Assembly: GCA_963730005.1 (NCBI GenBank)
Contig: CAVSPO010000028.1
Coordinates: forward strand, 248,001 to 312,000
Origin: CAVSPO01 sp963730005
GTDB taxonomy: Bacteria > Actinomycetota > Actinomycetes > Propionibacteriales > Propionibacteriaceae
Direction: 5' to 3'
DNA: 64,000 nt
The notes beneath the pieces were generated by a model that worked only from the letters and a program-made list of their open reading frames with translations, ran no database searches and was not told the DNA's origin. Below, piece after piece: positions 1-11,459 of the stretch (position 1 is its first letter; each line of letters begins with the position of its first letter). The translations under genes were made by a program, and so were the position numbers.

Positions 1-2342
<2,342 letters not shown>

Positions 2343-5300
2343 GAGCCATGGCAGCCGAGTCGTTCGTGGGCGTCCGGGTGGCCGGCGGCCTGCTGCCCGC
2401 CGACCTGCTGTCGCGCATCGCGGCAGGCGGGCTGGGCGGGCAGGCGTCCGGCGACTACCACCTGGCCCCCGGCGAGACCGTCCGCGAGGCGGCGAACCGG
2501 GCGTGGGCGTACCTGACCGGCGTCTGGGCGGCCTACCGGCAGGCGGCGGACAAGCTGCCGGAGTCGGACCGCGGCACCACCCTGACCCGGGAGCGGTGGC
2601 TGCTGATCCTGCTGCGCGAGCTGGGCTACGGGCGCGTGTCCGACCACCCCCGCGGGCGGTCTGGCCGCCGGCGGCAAGCAGCTGCCGGTCTCGCACGTGT
2701 GGGAGCACGTGCCGATGCACCTGCTCGGCCACCGGATCGAGCTGGACCGGCGCACCCAGGGCGTCGCCGGCGCGCGACCTCGTCGCCGCAGTCGATGGTG
2801 CAGGAACTGCTCAACCGCTCGGACGCCCACCTGTGGGCGCTGCTGTCCAACGGGCGCACCCTGCGGCTGCTGCGCGACTCGACCGTCGCTGGTCGGCTCG
2901 GCCTACGTCGAGTTCGACCTCGAGGCGATCTTCGACGGCGAGCTGTTCGCCGACTTCGTGCTGCTGTTCAGCGTCTGCCACCAGTCGCGGCTCGAGGTGC
3001 GCGACCCCGAGAAGGGCGCGGCGTCCTGCTGGCTGGAGGCGTGGCGCACCGAGTCGCTGGAGTCGGGCACGCGGGCGCTCAACCAGCTGCGCGACGGCGT
3101 GATCCAGGCGATCACGACGCTCGGCACCGGCTTCCTCGCCCACCCGGCGAACGCCCACCTGCGCGACGGGCTCGCCGAAGGCAGCCTGCGCATCGAGGAC
3201 GTCAACCACGGCCTGCTGCGGGTGGTCTACCGGCTGCTGTTCACCTTCGTCGCCGAGGACCGCGGCCTGCTGCTCGCCCCGCGACGCCGACCCCCGAGCC
3301 CGGCAGCGCTACCGCGACTACTTCTCGACCGAGCGCCTGCGCCGCACGGCCCGCCGCCGGCGCGGCACCCGGCACGCCGACCTGTGGCGGGCGCTCAACC
3401 TGGTCGTGGGACGGCCTCGGCTCGGTCGACGGACGCCCCGAGCTCGGCCTGGCCGGCATCGGCGGCCTGTTCGAACCCGGCGCGCTCGACCTGTTCCGGG
3501 GCTGCGACCTGTCGAACGAGGCGCTGCTGCGGGCGGTGCGGCACCTCAGCCTCGTCGACCGAACCCGGCTCGAAGATGCAGCGCGTCGTCGACTACCGCA
3601 ACCTCGGCGCCGAGGAGCTCGGCACCATCTACGAGGCGCTGCTCGAGTTCGTGCCCTCGCTGCGACGCCGGCCGGCGGGTCTTCGAGCTGCTGTCGGCCG
3701 CCGGCAACGAGCGCAAGACGACCGGCTCCTACTACACGCCCACCTCGCTGATCGACTGCCTGCTCGACTCCGCCCTCGACCCGGTGCTCGACGCGCGCCG
3801 AACGCGAACCCGACCCCGAGGCGGCGCTGCTGGCGCTCACCGTCTGCGACCCCGCCTGCGGCTCGGGGCACTTCCTGGTCGCCGCCGCCCGCCGGATCGC
3901 CAAGCGGGTCGCGGCCGATCCGGACCGGCGACCCCGAGCCGCCGCCCGAACGGGTCCGCGAGGCGCTGCGCCGACGTCGTCGGCCGCTGCATCTACGGCG
4001 TCGACATCAACCCGATGGCGGCCGAACTGGCCAAGGTGTCGCTGTGGCTGGAGGCCCTCGACCCGGGACGCCGCTCGCCTTCCTCGACGCCCAGATCAAG
4101 GTCGGCAACTCCCTGCTCGGCGCCACCCCGGCGCTTGCTCGGGCAGGGCGTGCCGGACGAGGCGTTCACGGCCCTCGAGGGCGACGACAAGAAGGTCGTC
4201 GCGGCGCTGAAGAAGCAGAACAAGGCCGAACGCGCCGGGCCAGGACGACCTGTTCGGCGACAACGCCGTGCCCGTCCTGGACGCCGGCGTCGCCGGGCGA
4301 GCTGGGCGACGCTGATCGGCAGCGGCCGCCCGCGTCGCCTGGCCGACGTCCACGCCCGCCAGCAGCGGCTCAAGGCGCGCTGCAGGCCAACCCGGCGCTG
4401 CAGCAGCAACGCCTGGTCGCCGACGCCTGGTGCGCCGCGTTCGTCTGGCCCAAGCAGCCGGGCGGACCCCAGGCGGTCACCGACGGCAGCCTGCGGGCGC
4501 TGGCAGCGCGGCGAGGCCGCTGCCCGCAGGCGACGGCCGCGCACCGTCCACGAGCTCGCGCGCCGAGTACCGGTTCTTCCACTGGCACCTGGAGTTCCCG
4601 CACATCTTCCGCGCCCGGTGGGCCCCGCCGAGCCGGCCCGGGCTGGAGTGGCGGCTTCACGTGCGTGCTCGGCAACCCGCCGTGGGAGCGGGTCAAGCTG
4701 CAGGAGCAGGAGTTCTTCGCGGCCCGAGACCCCCAGATCGCCGCAGCTCCCAACGCGGCCGCCCGCAAGCGCCTGATCGCAGGCCCTCGAAGCGTCCAAC
4801 CCGGCGCTGCACGCAGGCGTACCTGGGCGCACTGCGTCGCGCTGCCGGCGAATCGCACTTGCTGCGCGGTGTCGGGCCGCTACCCGCTGGCCGGGCGCGG
4901 CGACATCAACACCTACGCGGTGTTCGCCGAGGGCAGCCGCGTTCTCATGAGCGAGCACGGCCGGATGGGCATGATCCTGCCGACCGGCATCGCCACCGAC
5001 GCCACCACGCAGTACTTCTTCAAGGACTTGGTCCAGCGAGGCAGCCTGGCGAGCCTCTACGACTTCGAGAACGCCAAGCCGCTGTTCGAGGGAGTGCACC
5101 GCTCGCTTCAAGTTCTGCTTGCTCACCCTGACCGGCCGGGACGAGCGCGTGCCTCAGGCGGAGTTCGCTTTCTTCGCCCATGACACGTCCGACCTGCTCA
5201 AGGAGAACGCCCGCTTCGAGCTCACCCCCGAGGAGATCCAACTCCTGAACCCCAACACCGGCACCTGCCCGATCTTCCGGACCCGCCGGGACGCCGAGAT

Positions 5301-5496
5301 CACCCTCGGCATCTACCGCCGCGTGCCGGTCCTCATCAACGAGAACGACCCGGTGAACGGCAACCCGTGGGGCATCAGCTTCATGCGGATGTTCGACATG
5401 TCCAACGACTCGCACCTCTTCCACACCCGCGACGAACTCGAGGCCGACGGCTGGACGCTCAACGGCAACGTCTTCGAGCGCCAGCTCGAGCCTTTC

Positions 5497-5512
5497 AGAG
5501 AGAGAGAGAGAG
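5497..5512 (+). repeat. (AG)8 dinucleotide tract inside the methyltransferase gene
   Basis: Eight AG units, read as Arg-Glu-Arg-Glu-Arg, sit in frame about 15 bases upstream of the conserved ERMMPLYEAKM motif that opens the C-terminal recognition-type domain. Gain or loss of one unit would shift the frame and remove or replace that domain. Dinucleotide tracts of this kind are known sites of slipped-strand phase variation in methyltransferase genes of other bacteria. Whether this one varies is not shown by the sequence. Confidence 0.85.
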
Positions 5513-6145
5513 ACGGGCTTCGCCGGGTGGAGCGCATGATGCCGCTGTATGAAGCCAAGATGATCCACCTCTACGACACCCGCTGGGCGACCTATGAGTG
5601 CGACGGGTCGATTCGGCCGATGACCGAGGACGAGAAGGCGGCGCACACCAGTCCGATGCCCCGGTACTGGGTGGCCGAGGATGAGGTAGAAGACTCGTGG
5701 GGAAGCCGTAAACCGACGGGTCCATACTTCGCCTGGCGCGGGATTGCGCGAACGAGCGACGTGCGCACCGCAATTGGCACCATGATGCCCGGCGCCATCC
5801 CAGGCGGTGGGAACTTCGACATGGTGTTGGGGTGCGATCGCAAGGTATTGCCCGGATTCGCTGCGGTCTTCTCCAGTTTCGTTTTCGACTTCGTCGCCCG
5901 CCAGAAGCTCAGCAACATGCATCTTCAGTTCAGCGTGGCCAAGCAACTTCCAATGGCGACGTCTGGACAATTGGGGTCGTTGGCCTTTCCTTTGGATCGC
6001 TCGCTTCGGTCGTGGATTGGCCTTCGAGTCGATCGCCTCAACGGCTGGATCGCCGACCCCATCGAGCGCGCGCAGGTTCGTGCCGAACTGGACGCACTGA
6101 TGTTCCACGTCTACGGCCTCACGCGGCCGGAAGTGTCGTACGTCC

Positions 6146-6237
6146 TGGACACCTTCCCGATCGTGAAGCGAAAGGACGAGGCGGCCTTCGGCACGTATCG
6201 TACCAAGGACCTGATCCTGGCCGCCTACGACGCCATG
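6146..6237 (+). repeat. Direct repeat shared with 6985-7076 (3' end of the two recognition domains)
   Basis: The segment coding for DTFPIVKRKDEAAFGTYRTK and the following residues occurs in the methyltransferase gene (6146-6237) and again in the downstream gene (6985-7076). The first 25 bases are identical, and over about 80 bases only a few bases differ, mostly at third codon positions. The rest of the two domains is much more diverged. This is the longest stretch of near-identity between the copies and could serve for homologous exchange. Confidence 0.85.
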
Positions 6238-6296
6238 AGTGAGGCGCAGGCGACCAGCATTCCCTACTGCGCACCCTGGCCCCAGGAGGTTTCTTC

Positions 6297-7154
6297 ATGA
6301 CCGAGACCGTCGAACGCATGCTTCCCCTCTACGAGGGCAAGATGGGCCTGCTCTACGACCACCGTTACGCGTCCTTCAACGGGGCCGGGGACACGGACAT
6401 CGAGCCTAATCAGGAGCGTCAGGACGATTCGCTCGTTCTCCCGCGCTACTGGGTTCGCGAAGAAGTGGTGGCCGATCGGGTCGCCAGACGCACTTGGGGC
6501 TCCGAGGCAGCCCTGCTCGGCCACCGCCGGGTCGCGCGCAACACCGACGAACGCACGATCATCGCGAGCTTCATCCCGTTCGGTGCGGCCTCCTATGGGT
6601 GGATCATCAGCGCGGGTCCGGATGCGCGGGCGCTTGCACTCTTGATCGCCCAGTACAACTCGTTCGCGCTCGACTACATCCTTCGTCAGTTCTTGTCGCA
6701 GCCGTCGATCCCTCAAGGCACGTTCGGCCAGTTGCCTACTCTGCCTCCTGAAGCGTTCGAGAGACTGGACGCGTTGGTCGGGAACGGAGCTGACTGGGTC
6801 GTTGATCGGGTGGCCATCCTTGTCGGCTCGGGCACCGAAATGCACCCGCTCGTCCGCGAGCTAGGCCGGGACGACTTGCTCCCCGTCGAGTGGGCTCAGG
6901 AGCGCCGCGCCGCGTGTCGGGTGGAGCTCGACGCAGCGATATTCCTGCTCTTCGACATTGAGCGAGGCGACGTGGAGTACATCATGGACACCTTCCCGAT
7001 CGTGAAGCGCAAGGACGAGGCAGCCTTCGGCACCTACCGCACCAAGGAGCTGATCCTGGAGGTGTACGACGCCATGCAGGCTGCTATCGATTCGGGCACC
7101 CCGTACCGATCGCCGCTCGATCCTGGCTCCGACCAAGACCTCGCGGCGCGGTGA
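6297..7154 (+). CDS. Stand-alone copy of the methyltransferase C-terminal recognition-type domain
   Basis: The 285-residue product aligns from end to end with the C-terminal 260 or so residues of the preceding methyltransferase. Both begin with VERM(M/L)PLYE(A/G)KM, share LPRYWV and a WGS tract, and end with DTFPIVKRKDEAAFGTYRTK. It has no SAM-binding or catalytic NPPW motif, so it cannot methylate alone. The start ATG overlaps the upstream TGA (ATGA) and is preceded by a strong AGGAGG seven bases away, so it should be made together with the methylase and at high level. The middle of the domain differs strongly from the first copy. I infer a second specificity subunit or an exchange cassette. 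A gene fragment left by duplication is the alternative, but an intact frame with a good ribosome-binding site argues for use. Confidence 0.75.
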   Translation: MTETVERMLPLYEGKMGLLYDHRYASFNGAGDTDIEPNQERQDDSLVLPRYWVREEVVADRVARRTWGSEAALLGHRRVARNTDERTIIASFIPFGAASYGWIISAGPDARALALLIAQYNSFALDYILRQFLSQPSIPQGTFGQLPTLPPEAFERLDALVGNGADWVVDRVAILVGSGTEMHPLVRELGRDDLLPVEWAQERRAACRVELDAAIFLLFDIERGDVEYIMDTFPIVKRKDEAAFGTYRTKELILEVYDAMQAAIDSGTPYRSPLDPGSDQDLAAR

Positions 7155-7244
7155 CCATCAGCGTCCTGTCCAAGCGGTGTGGAACGTCAGCGGTCGTTGT
7201 AGTAGGTGAAGACCGGCTCCTGCAGTGCCGCTCCACGCTTTGGC

Positions 7245-8150
7245 TCACGTCCCGGTCGGTGGCTGCCAGTGGCGGTCTGTCGGTCGCCAGTTGTGGTCAG
7301 TGGTGTGGCCACTCAGGGCGGGGTCGGCGAACGCGATGACTGCTTGGAGAACCTCGTTGAACTGCTCGGGAAGTTGGAGCATCTGCTGTTTGCGGCGCCA
7401 TGCGGCCCACTTGCCCTGTGCCAGGGCTGGGTAGCCAGCAAGGACGTCCTGGAGCCGAGCCAACACCACACCTCGATGGTCAGCGACGACACGCAGAGCG
7501 GTCTGGAGGTCGTCGCCGTTGACCGGATGGGTGCCGGACAGGGTCCATACGTCAGCGAAGTCGCGCCAGCGAGTGTTGACTGTCCCGCGTTGAAGTGCGG
7601 TGATCAGCTTCTCGGCGTGAACCATGGGCAGGGGGTAACCGGACAGCGCGAGGGCGTCACCGCCGAGGAGGCGTGGCACGCTGACGAGGCTGGGGGGAGG
7701 CCAGACGGGGTCGCCGACGTTCACGTCAATGTGGAAGGTCAGGAGGGCTCGGGCGAGGGTGGCGGTCATCGTGACGCGGACACCGCTGTACTCGTCCTCG
7801 TCGCGAATCGCCTCAGCACGCGCCGCTTGGGTGTTGAAGATGAGCCCATCGCTCAAGTCCATCCCGGCGACCTCGACGACGACCGCGCTGACGGTTGCGG
7901 TGTCGTTGGCGAGATGGAGGGCCTGGAAGTCGACGTCGCGGGTCGGTCGGCGGGTACCGAACGCTGAGAGCAGCACCCCACCTTTGAGGACGAATCGGTC
8001 TCGATGGGGGCTGGCGGCCAGTCGTGCCAGGAAGCCTTCGAGCACGTACAGCTGCTGCAGTTCTGCGTTGGGTCGTCCCTCTCGTCGCGCCTTGTTCTGC
8101 AGGTCGAGATAGACGCCGCCCTCGACACTGTCCCGTGTCGGGCTGCTCAC
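7245..8150 (-). CDS. abiEii: AbiEii-type nucleotidyltransferase toxin
   Basis: The 301-residue product has the AbiEii/AbiGii nucleotidyltransferase signature LKGGVLLSAFGTRRPTRDVD, with the GG and D-x-D elements that bind NTP and metal in this family. AbiEii toxins block growth, and in phage infection they cause abortive infection. The known MenT-type relatives add nucleotides to tRNA. Start GTG at 8150 overlaps the stop of the antitoxin gene (GTGA) and has GGAGG seven bases upstream, inside the antitoxin's last codons, so translation is probably coupled. A longer open frame extends further upstream but reads through the antitoxin gene in another frame and is not coding. The gene is intact. 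Confidence 0.9.
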   Translation of the reverse strand: MSSPTRDSVEGGVYLDLQNKARREGRPNAELQQLYVLEGFLARLAASPHRDRFVLKGGVLLSAFGTRRPTRDVDFQALHLANDTATVSAVVVEVAGMDLSDGLIFNTQAARAEAIRDEDEYSGVRVTMTATLARALLTFHIDVNVGDPVWPPPSLVSVPRLLGGDALALSGYPLPMVHAEKLITALQRGTVNTRWRDFADVWTLSGTHPVNGDDLQTALRVVADHRGVVLARLQDVLAGYPALAQGKWAAWRRKQQMLQLPEQFNEVLQAVIAFADPALSGHTTDHNWRPTDRHWQPPTGT

Positions 8151-8737
8151 AGCAACACCTCCAGGGCTCGGCGCAGGGCCGGCATCGCCCGGGGGAACGA
8201 CGCCGCCACCGCAAGGAGGGCTGCTGGTTGACCGCCCCGGCGAAGCCAACGTCGTAGCGCTTGGTGACCCACGTCGGGTCCTTCCAGATGGGCGAGCCGG
8301 TAGACGTCGACGATGGACCGTTCCGGTGAGTACAGGCCGATCGTCAACCCTGGCGTGATCTCCACGGGGGTACGGCCGATCTCGAAGGTGGCCCGGTCGA
8401 ACTGGTGCCACACGACCGGCGCTCGGGTGAGCGGCGTCCAGGATTGCCGGGGGACAGCAACGTCGATCGCGGCAGGATTCTGATCGCTCAGGTCGTGGCG
8501 AGCCAACGCCGAACCCAGACAGAGCGTCGCCGACCCGGATTTCAACACGATGTCGGCCAGATCGTCATCAGCGTCGACGGACAGCTTGCGGTACGTCCCG
8601 TGTCCGATCTGCACAATCAGGCCGGCCTCCACCAAGGCCCTGAAACGCCGCTCGCCCACCAGCCGGCACGCGTCTGTGTACCGAAAGTAGGCAGGCAACG
8701 ACCTCATCGCCACTGCAGCTGGATCTGTCGTATCCAC
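8147..8737 (-). CDS. abiEi: AbiEi-type antitoxin, winged-helix repressor
   Basis: This 196-residue protein is the usual partner upstream of AbiEii. It starts with a helix-turn-helix segment (YFRYTDACRLVGERRFRALVEAG, about residues 12-36 from the GTG) followed by the AbiEi C-terminal domain with SPERSIVDVYRLAH. In the family the N-terminal domain represses the operon and the C-terminal domain neutralises the toxin. I chose GTG at 8737 because GGAGG lies eight bases upstream; an ATG at 8707 is possible but has no clear ribosome-binding site. The operon is transcribed divergently from the DUF1778 gene, with 164 bp between them. Confidence 0.9.
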   Translation of the reverse strand: MDTTDPAAVAMRSLPAYFRYTDACRLVGERRFRALVEAGLIVQIGHGTYRKLSVDADDDLADIVLKSGSATLCLGSALARHDLSDQNPAAIDVAVPRQSWTPLTRAPVVWHQFDRATFEIGRTPVEITPGLTIGLYSPERSIVDVYRLAHLEGPDVGHQALRRWLRRGGQPAALLAVAASFPRAMPALRRALEVLL

Positions 8738-8830
8738 GAGCGTTACCTCCAATGATGAAGGTAATCCTACACAGATGATGGGTATCTGCACAGAATCAGC
8801 TCCGCGAGTCCGGTCTCTAACTGTGCTTGC

Positions 8831-8880
8831 TGCGTACGCACTACATAAGTACGTTATTGCTCGACCTCACACATAAGCAC
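8831..8880 (+). promoter_or_regulatory. Possible operator of the DUF1778 gene
   Basis: Upstream of the DUF1778 antitoxin there is a perfect 10-bp palindrome TGCGTACGCA (8831-8840) and two direct copies of ACATAAG(T/C)AC (8843-8852 and 8871-8880), 28 bp apart. Ribbon-helix-helix antitoxins usually bind short repeats in their own promoter. Binding here is inference. Confidence 0.4.
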
Positions 8881-8901
8881 CAACACCAGTGGAGCGCTGT
8901 C

Positions 8902-9180
8902 ATGTCTGCCAAGACCGAAAGAATGAACCTGCGTTGCAGCGCCGAGACGATCGCGACGCTGCGTGAGGCCGCTGAACTGCAGGGTCAGGACCTGACGTCA
9001 TTTGTGCTCGGCGCTGCCCTGGATCGGGCCCGGAGTGTCTTGGCTGAAGACCGCATCCTGCGCCTCGACCCGGTTGAAGTGCTTCAACTGGAGAAGGCAC
9101 TGGACGCCGAGCCGTCCGTCATCCCCCAACTGGCTCGATTGTTAGGCAGTGTGCGAGCTCGAGAAACCGTGCAGGGCTGA
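8902..9180 (+). CDS. DUF1778 (TacA-type) ribbon-helix-helix antitoxin without toxin
   Basis: The product has 92 residues. The N-terminal part (RMNLRCSAETIATLREAAEL) is a ribbon-helix-helix DNA-binding fold, followed by LTSFVLGAALDRARSVLAE and a flexible tail with the DUF1778 pattern (LDPVEVLQLEKALD). TacA-type antitoxins are normally followed within a few bases by a GNAT acetyltransferase toxin that acetylates aminoacyl-tRNA. Here the next gene is mcrB, 128 bp on, and no GNAT frame is visible on either side. Start ATG at 8902 has GGAG seven bases upstream; an in-frame ATG at 8827 lies in the promoter region and is unlikely. It may be an orphan antitoxin or a remnant of a pair. Confidence 0.85.
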   Translation: MSAKTERMNLRCSAETIATLREAAELQGQDLTSFVLGAALDRARSVLAEDRILRLDPVEVLQLEKALDAEPSVIPQLARLLGSVRARETVQG

Positions 9181-9308
9181 GCGGCCGAGGACTCCTCCAA
9201 ACCGTCGGGGCAGGATCGCAGATTCCTGTCGGACGCGGACCCTACGATCAACCAGTAGAGGCGTTCTGTGTAGTCAGGCGCGCGCAGCAGAAGTGAGCAG
9301 GAGATCCC

Positions 9309-11459
9309 GTGACAACAGAGACAGTCTCGTCGAACCAACCCGTGCGGTTGCCCTTGCTGTTCCGGACGCTCTTGGTGGTTCTCGACGAGGCTGGGGGGCC
9401 GGTGAGGCGCGCTGAGGCACTCGTGCTCGTCGGCAAGCGGCTCAGTGGTCAGCTGACTGACTACGAGTTGTCCACATTTCGTGAGGGCGATTCCCGCAAG
9501 AGGTGGGAGAACGTCCTGACGTGGGAGACGCTCAGCATGACGGCGGCGGGTTGGCTGGAGAAGAGTCAAGCCGGATGGCGGCTCACCGACGCGGGTCTGG
9601 CGGCGCTCCAAACCCACCCAGAAGACGGGGTCGCACTCCTGGCCGAGGCCAACCTCTTTTACCAAGAACAGCAGAAGGCAAAGAAACAGGCCATCGAGCC
9701 GGACGCTGGATACTCGGCCGTGTTGGAAGCGGCACTGTCCTACGTTGAGCCGGGTCAGTGGACGACGTTCAGCGAACTGGCTTCCCTTGCGGGGACCCGC
9801 CCCAATGTGGTGGGAAGGTGGGCATGGGATCACGCGTCAGAGGCAGTGCACAGGTTGGTCAGCGATGGCGGCCGTCTGCTGTCGAATGACTACTTCGGAG
9901 ATATCACTCAACGTGAGCGCCTTGAAGCCGAAGGGGTCGCCTTTGAGCCGAGCGGCGCGGCGAGTGAGGCGCATCACCTGAGAGTGGGAGACCTGCGTGA
10001 ATACCTTGAAGCGAGCGGAGTGCTCAGTCCGCTCCCTCAACGCGCGTGGCTTGTTCGCGGTTCCTCCGTCGATGGCCACGACCTGATTCCGATGTGGCGA
10101 CAGGACGGGTATGCGTCCCTTCGGGCGTCGCGGCTGCGCGAGGTGGATGCGGGTGTCGACCGCCAGCAGCTGAAGGCGATCGTCGAAGAGGACTACTCGC
10201 AGACCTCGTACGCCGCGAAGGCCGCCAAGCTGGACGAGTTCTACGCGTTCCTGTCCCGGATGCAGGTTGGTGACGTGGTGGCCACCACCAGCCAGGGCAA
10301 GTTGTACCTCGGCACGATCACGGGGCCGGCCGAGTACCTGAAGTCGGCCGACGGGTTGTCGAACCTGAGACGCAGCGTGGAATGGGCCCCCGAGGGCTTC
10401 GACTACGCCGATCTGGCCAGCGAGATCAAGGCCCGGCTGCAGGTGCAGTACGACGTGGTCGAGATGACCCAGCAGCTCGACCTGCTGGAGACGATGCTGG
10501 CTGTGGTGCCCGCCGAACCCGAGGAGCCAGCCACGCTGGTGGTCGTGCGCGAACTGGTGCTCCCCGACGCCACCGACGAGCTTGACGAGGCTCTGAACGT
10601 GCCCCGAACCTGGCTGCAGGAGTGCATTGACCTGCTGCGTGATCGTCCGCAGTTGATCTTCTACGGCCCGCCGGGCACGGGCAAGACGTTCATCGCCCAG
10701 GCGTTGGCCCGGCACCTGACGGATGAGAACAACGTGCGTCTGGTGCAGTTCCACCCCGGGTACTCGTACGAGGACTTCTTTGAGGGTTACCGGCCGGTGA
10801 AACAGGGCGGGTTCGAGTTGAAGCCGGGCCCGCTGCGCAAGACGGTGGACGCCGCCCGTGACAACCCGTCGACGCCGTACGTGTTGATCATCGACGAGAT
10901 CAACCGCGGCAACCTGGCGAAGATCTTCGGGGAGCTGTACTTCCTGCTGGAGTACCGCAGCCAGAACGTCGACCTGCTGTACGCCACCGACGACGACAGT
11001 GGCTTCACCCTTCCCGAAAACGTGTTCATCATCGGCACCATGAACACCGCCGACCGGTCGATCGCCCTGGTGGACGCCGCGATGCGCCGCCGGTTCGCGT
11101 TCGTGTCGCTGCACCCATCCGAGCCGCCCACCAGTGGCGTGCTACGCCGGTGGCTCGCTGCCAGGCCCCAGCTGGACCCAGGGGTTGCCGACCTGCTGGA
11201 CGAGCTCAACAGTCGCATCGACGACCCGGACTTCAAGATCGGCCCGTCCTACTTCATGCGGAACGCGGTGCACGAGCCCGACGGTCTGGAGCGTGCCTGG
11301 CGGACGGCAATCCTGCCGCTGCTGGAGGAGCACCACTACGGCGACGGCACCGACGTCCGCGCCCGGTATGGGCTGGACCCGATCCGGGCCCGCGTGGCCG
11401 GGCGTGCGGCCTCCCAGCAGGTGGGGAGCAGTGGTGGTGAACCCGCTGATCCTGCGTGA
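9309..11459 (+). CDS. mcrB: McrB-type GTPase with Mrr_N-like, ATL-like and EVE-like domains
   Basis: The 716-residue protein ends in a McrB AAA+ module. It has Walker A GPPGTGKT (about residue 455), IIDEINRGN (Walker B) and the McrB signature GTMNTADRSIALVD, so it should be the GTP-driven motor of a type IV, modification-dependent restriction system. The N-terminal 110 residues look like a Mrr_N winged helix (SMTAAGWLEKSQAGWRLTDA). Residues about 133-215 resemble O6-methylguanine transferase-like proteins: EPGQWTTFSELASLAG, AVHRLVSDGG in place of P(C/W)HRV, and QRERLEAEGV. The acceptor cysteine is absent. Residues about 235-360 look EVE/PUA-like (RMQVGDVVATT, YLGTITG, RRSVEWAPE). These upstream domains would recognise the modified base. 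mcrC overlaps the 3' end by about 26 bases. Confidence 0.88.
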   Translation: MTTETVSSNQPVRLPLLFRTLLVVLDEAGGPVRRAEALVLVGKRLSGQLTDYELSTFREGDSRKRWENVLTWETLSMTAAGWLEKSQAGWRLTDAGLAALQTHPEDGVALLAEANLFYQEQQKAKKQAIEPDAGYSAVLEAALSYVEPGQWTTFSELASLAGTRPNVVGRWAWDHASEAVHRLVSDGGRLLSNDYFGDITQRERLEAEGVAFEPSGAASEAHHLRVGDLREYLEASGVLSPLPQRAWLVRGSSVDGHDLIPMWRQDGYASLRASRLREVDAGVDRQQLKAIVEEDYSQTSYAAKAAKLDEFYAFLSRMQVGDVVATTSQGKLYLGTITGPAEYLKSADGLSNLRRSVEWAPEGFDYADLASEIKARLQVQYDVVEMTQQLDLLETMLAVVPAEPEEPATLVVVRELVLPDATDELDEALNVPRTWLQECIDLLRDRPQLIFYGPPGTGKTFIAQALARHLTDENNVRLVQFHPGYSYEDFFEGYRPVKQGGFELKPGPLRKTVDAARDNPSTPYVLIIDEINRGNLAKIFGELYFLLEYRSQNVDLLYATDDDSGFTLPENVFIIGTMNTADRSIALVDAAMRRRFAFVSLHPSEPPTSGVLRRWLAARPQLDPGVADLLDELNSRIDDPDFKIGPSYFMRNAVHEPDGLERAWRTAILPLLEEHHYGDGTDVRARYGLDPIRARVAGRAASQQVGSSGGEPADPA

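Larger units (their letters stand above)
2348..6300 (+). pseudogene. Eco57I-type N6-adenine DNA methyltransferase, DrmMI-like, frameshifted in its first 2.8 kb
   Basis: Start ATG is at 2348, just after the helicase stop. Read across frames, the product is about 1,300 residues, the usual size of DrmMI. It has YYTPTSLID (near 3730), SAM-binding motif I DPACGSGHFLVAAARR (near 3850), GVDINPMAAELAKVSLW (near 4000) and catalytic motif IV GNPPWE (near 4672), so it should transfer a methyl group to adenine N6. Frame changes occur about every 100-400 bp up to about 5110 (for example near 2660, 2775, 2890, 3280, 3575, 4060, 4655, 5108). From 5119 to the TGA at 6298-6300 the frame is open. The C-terminal part, from about 5527 (ERMMPLYEAKM) to DTFPIVKRKDEAAFGTYRTK, is the target-recognition-like domain and is copied in the next gene. 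An (AG)8 tract lies just before this domain. If the indels are real the enzyme is dead; if they are errors this is an intact defence methylase. Confidence 0.8.
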
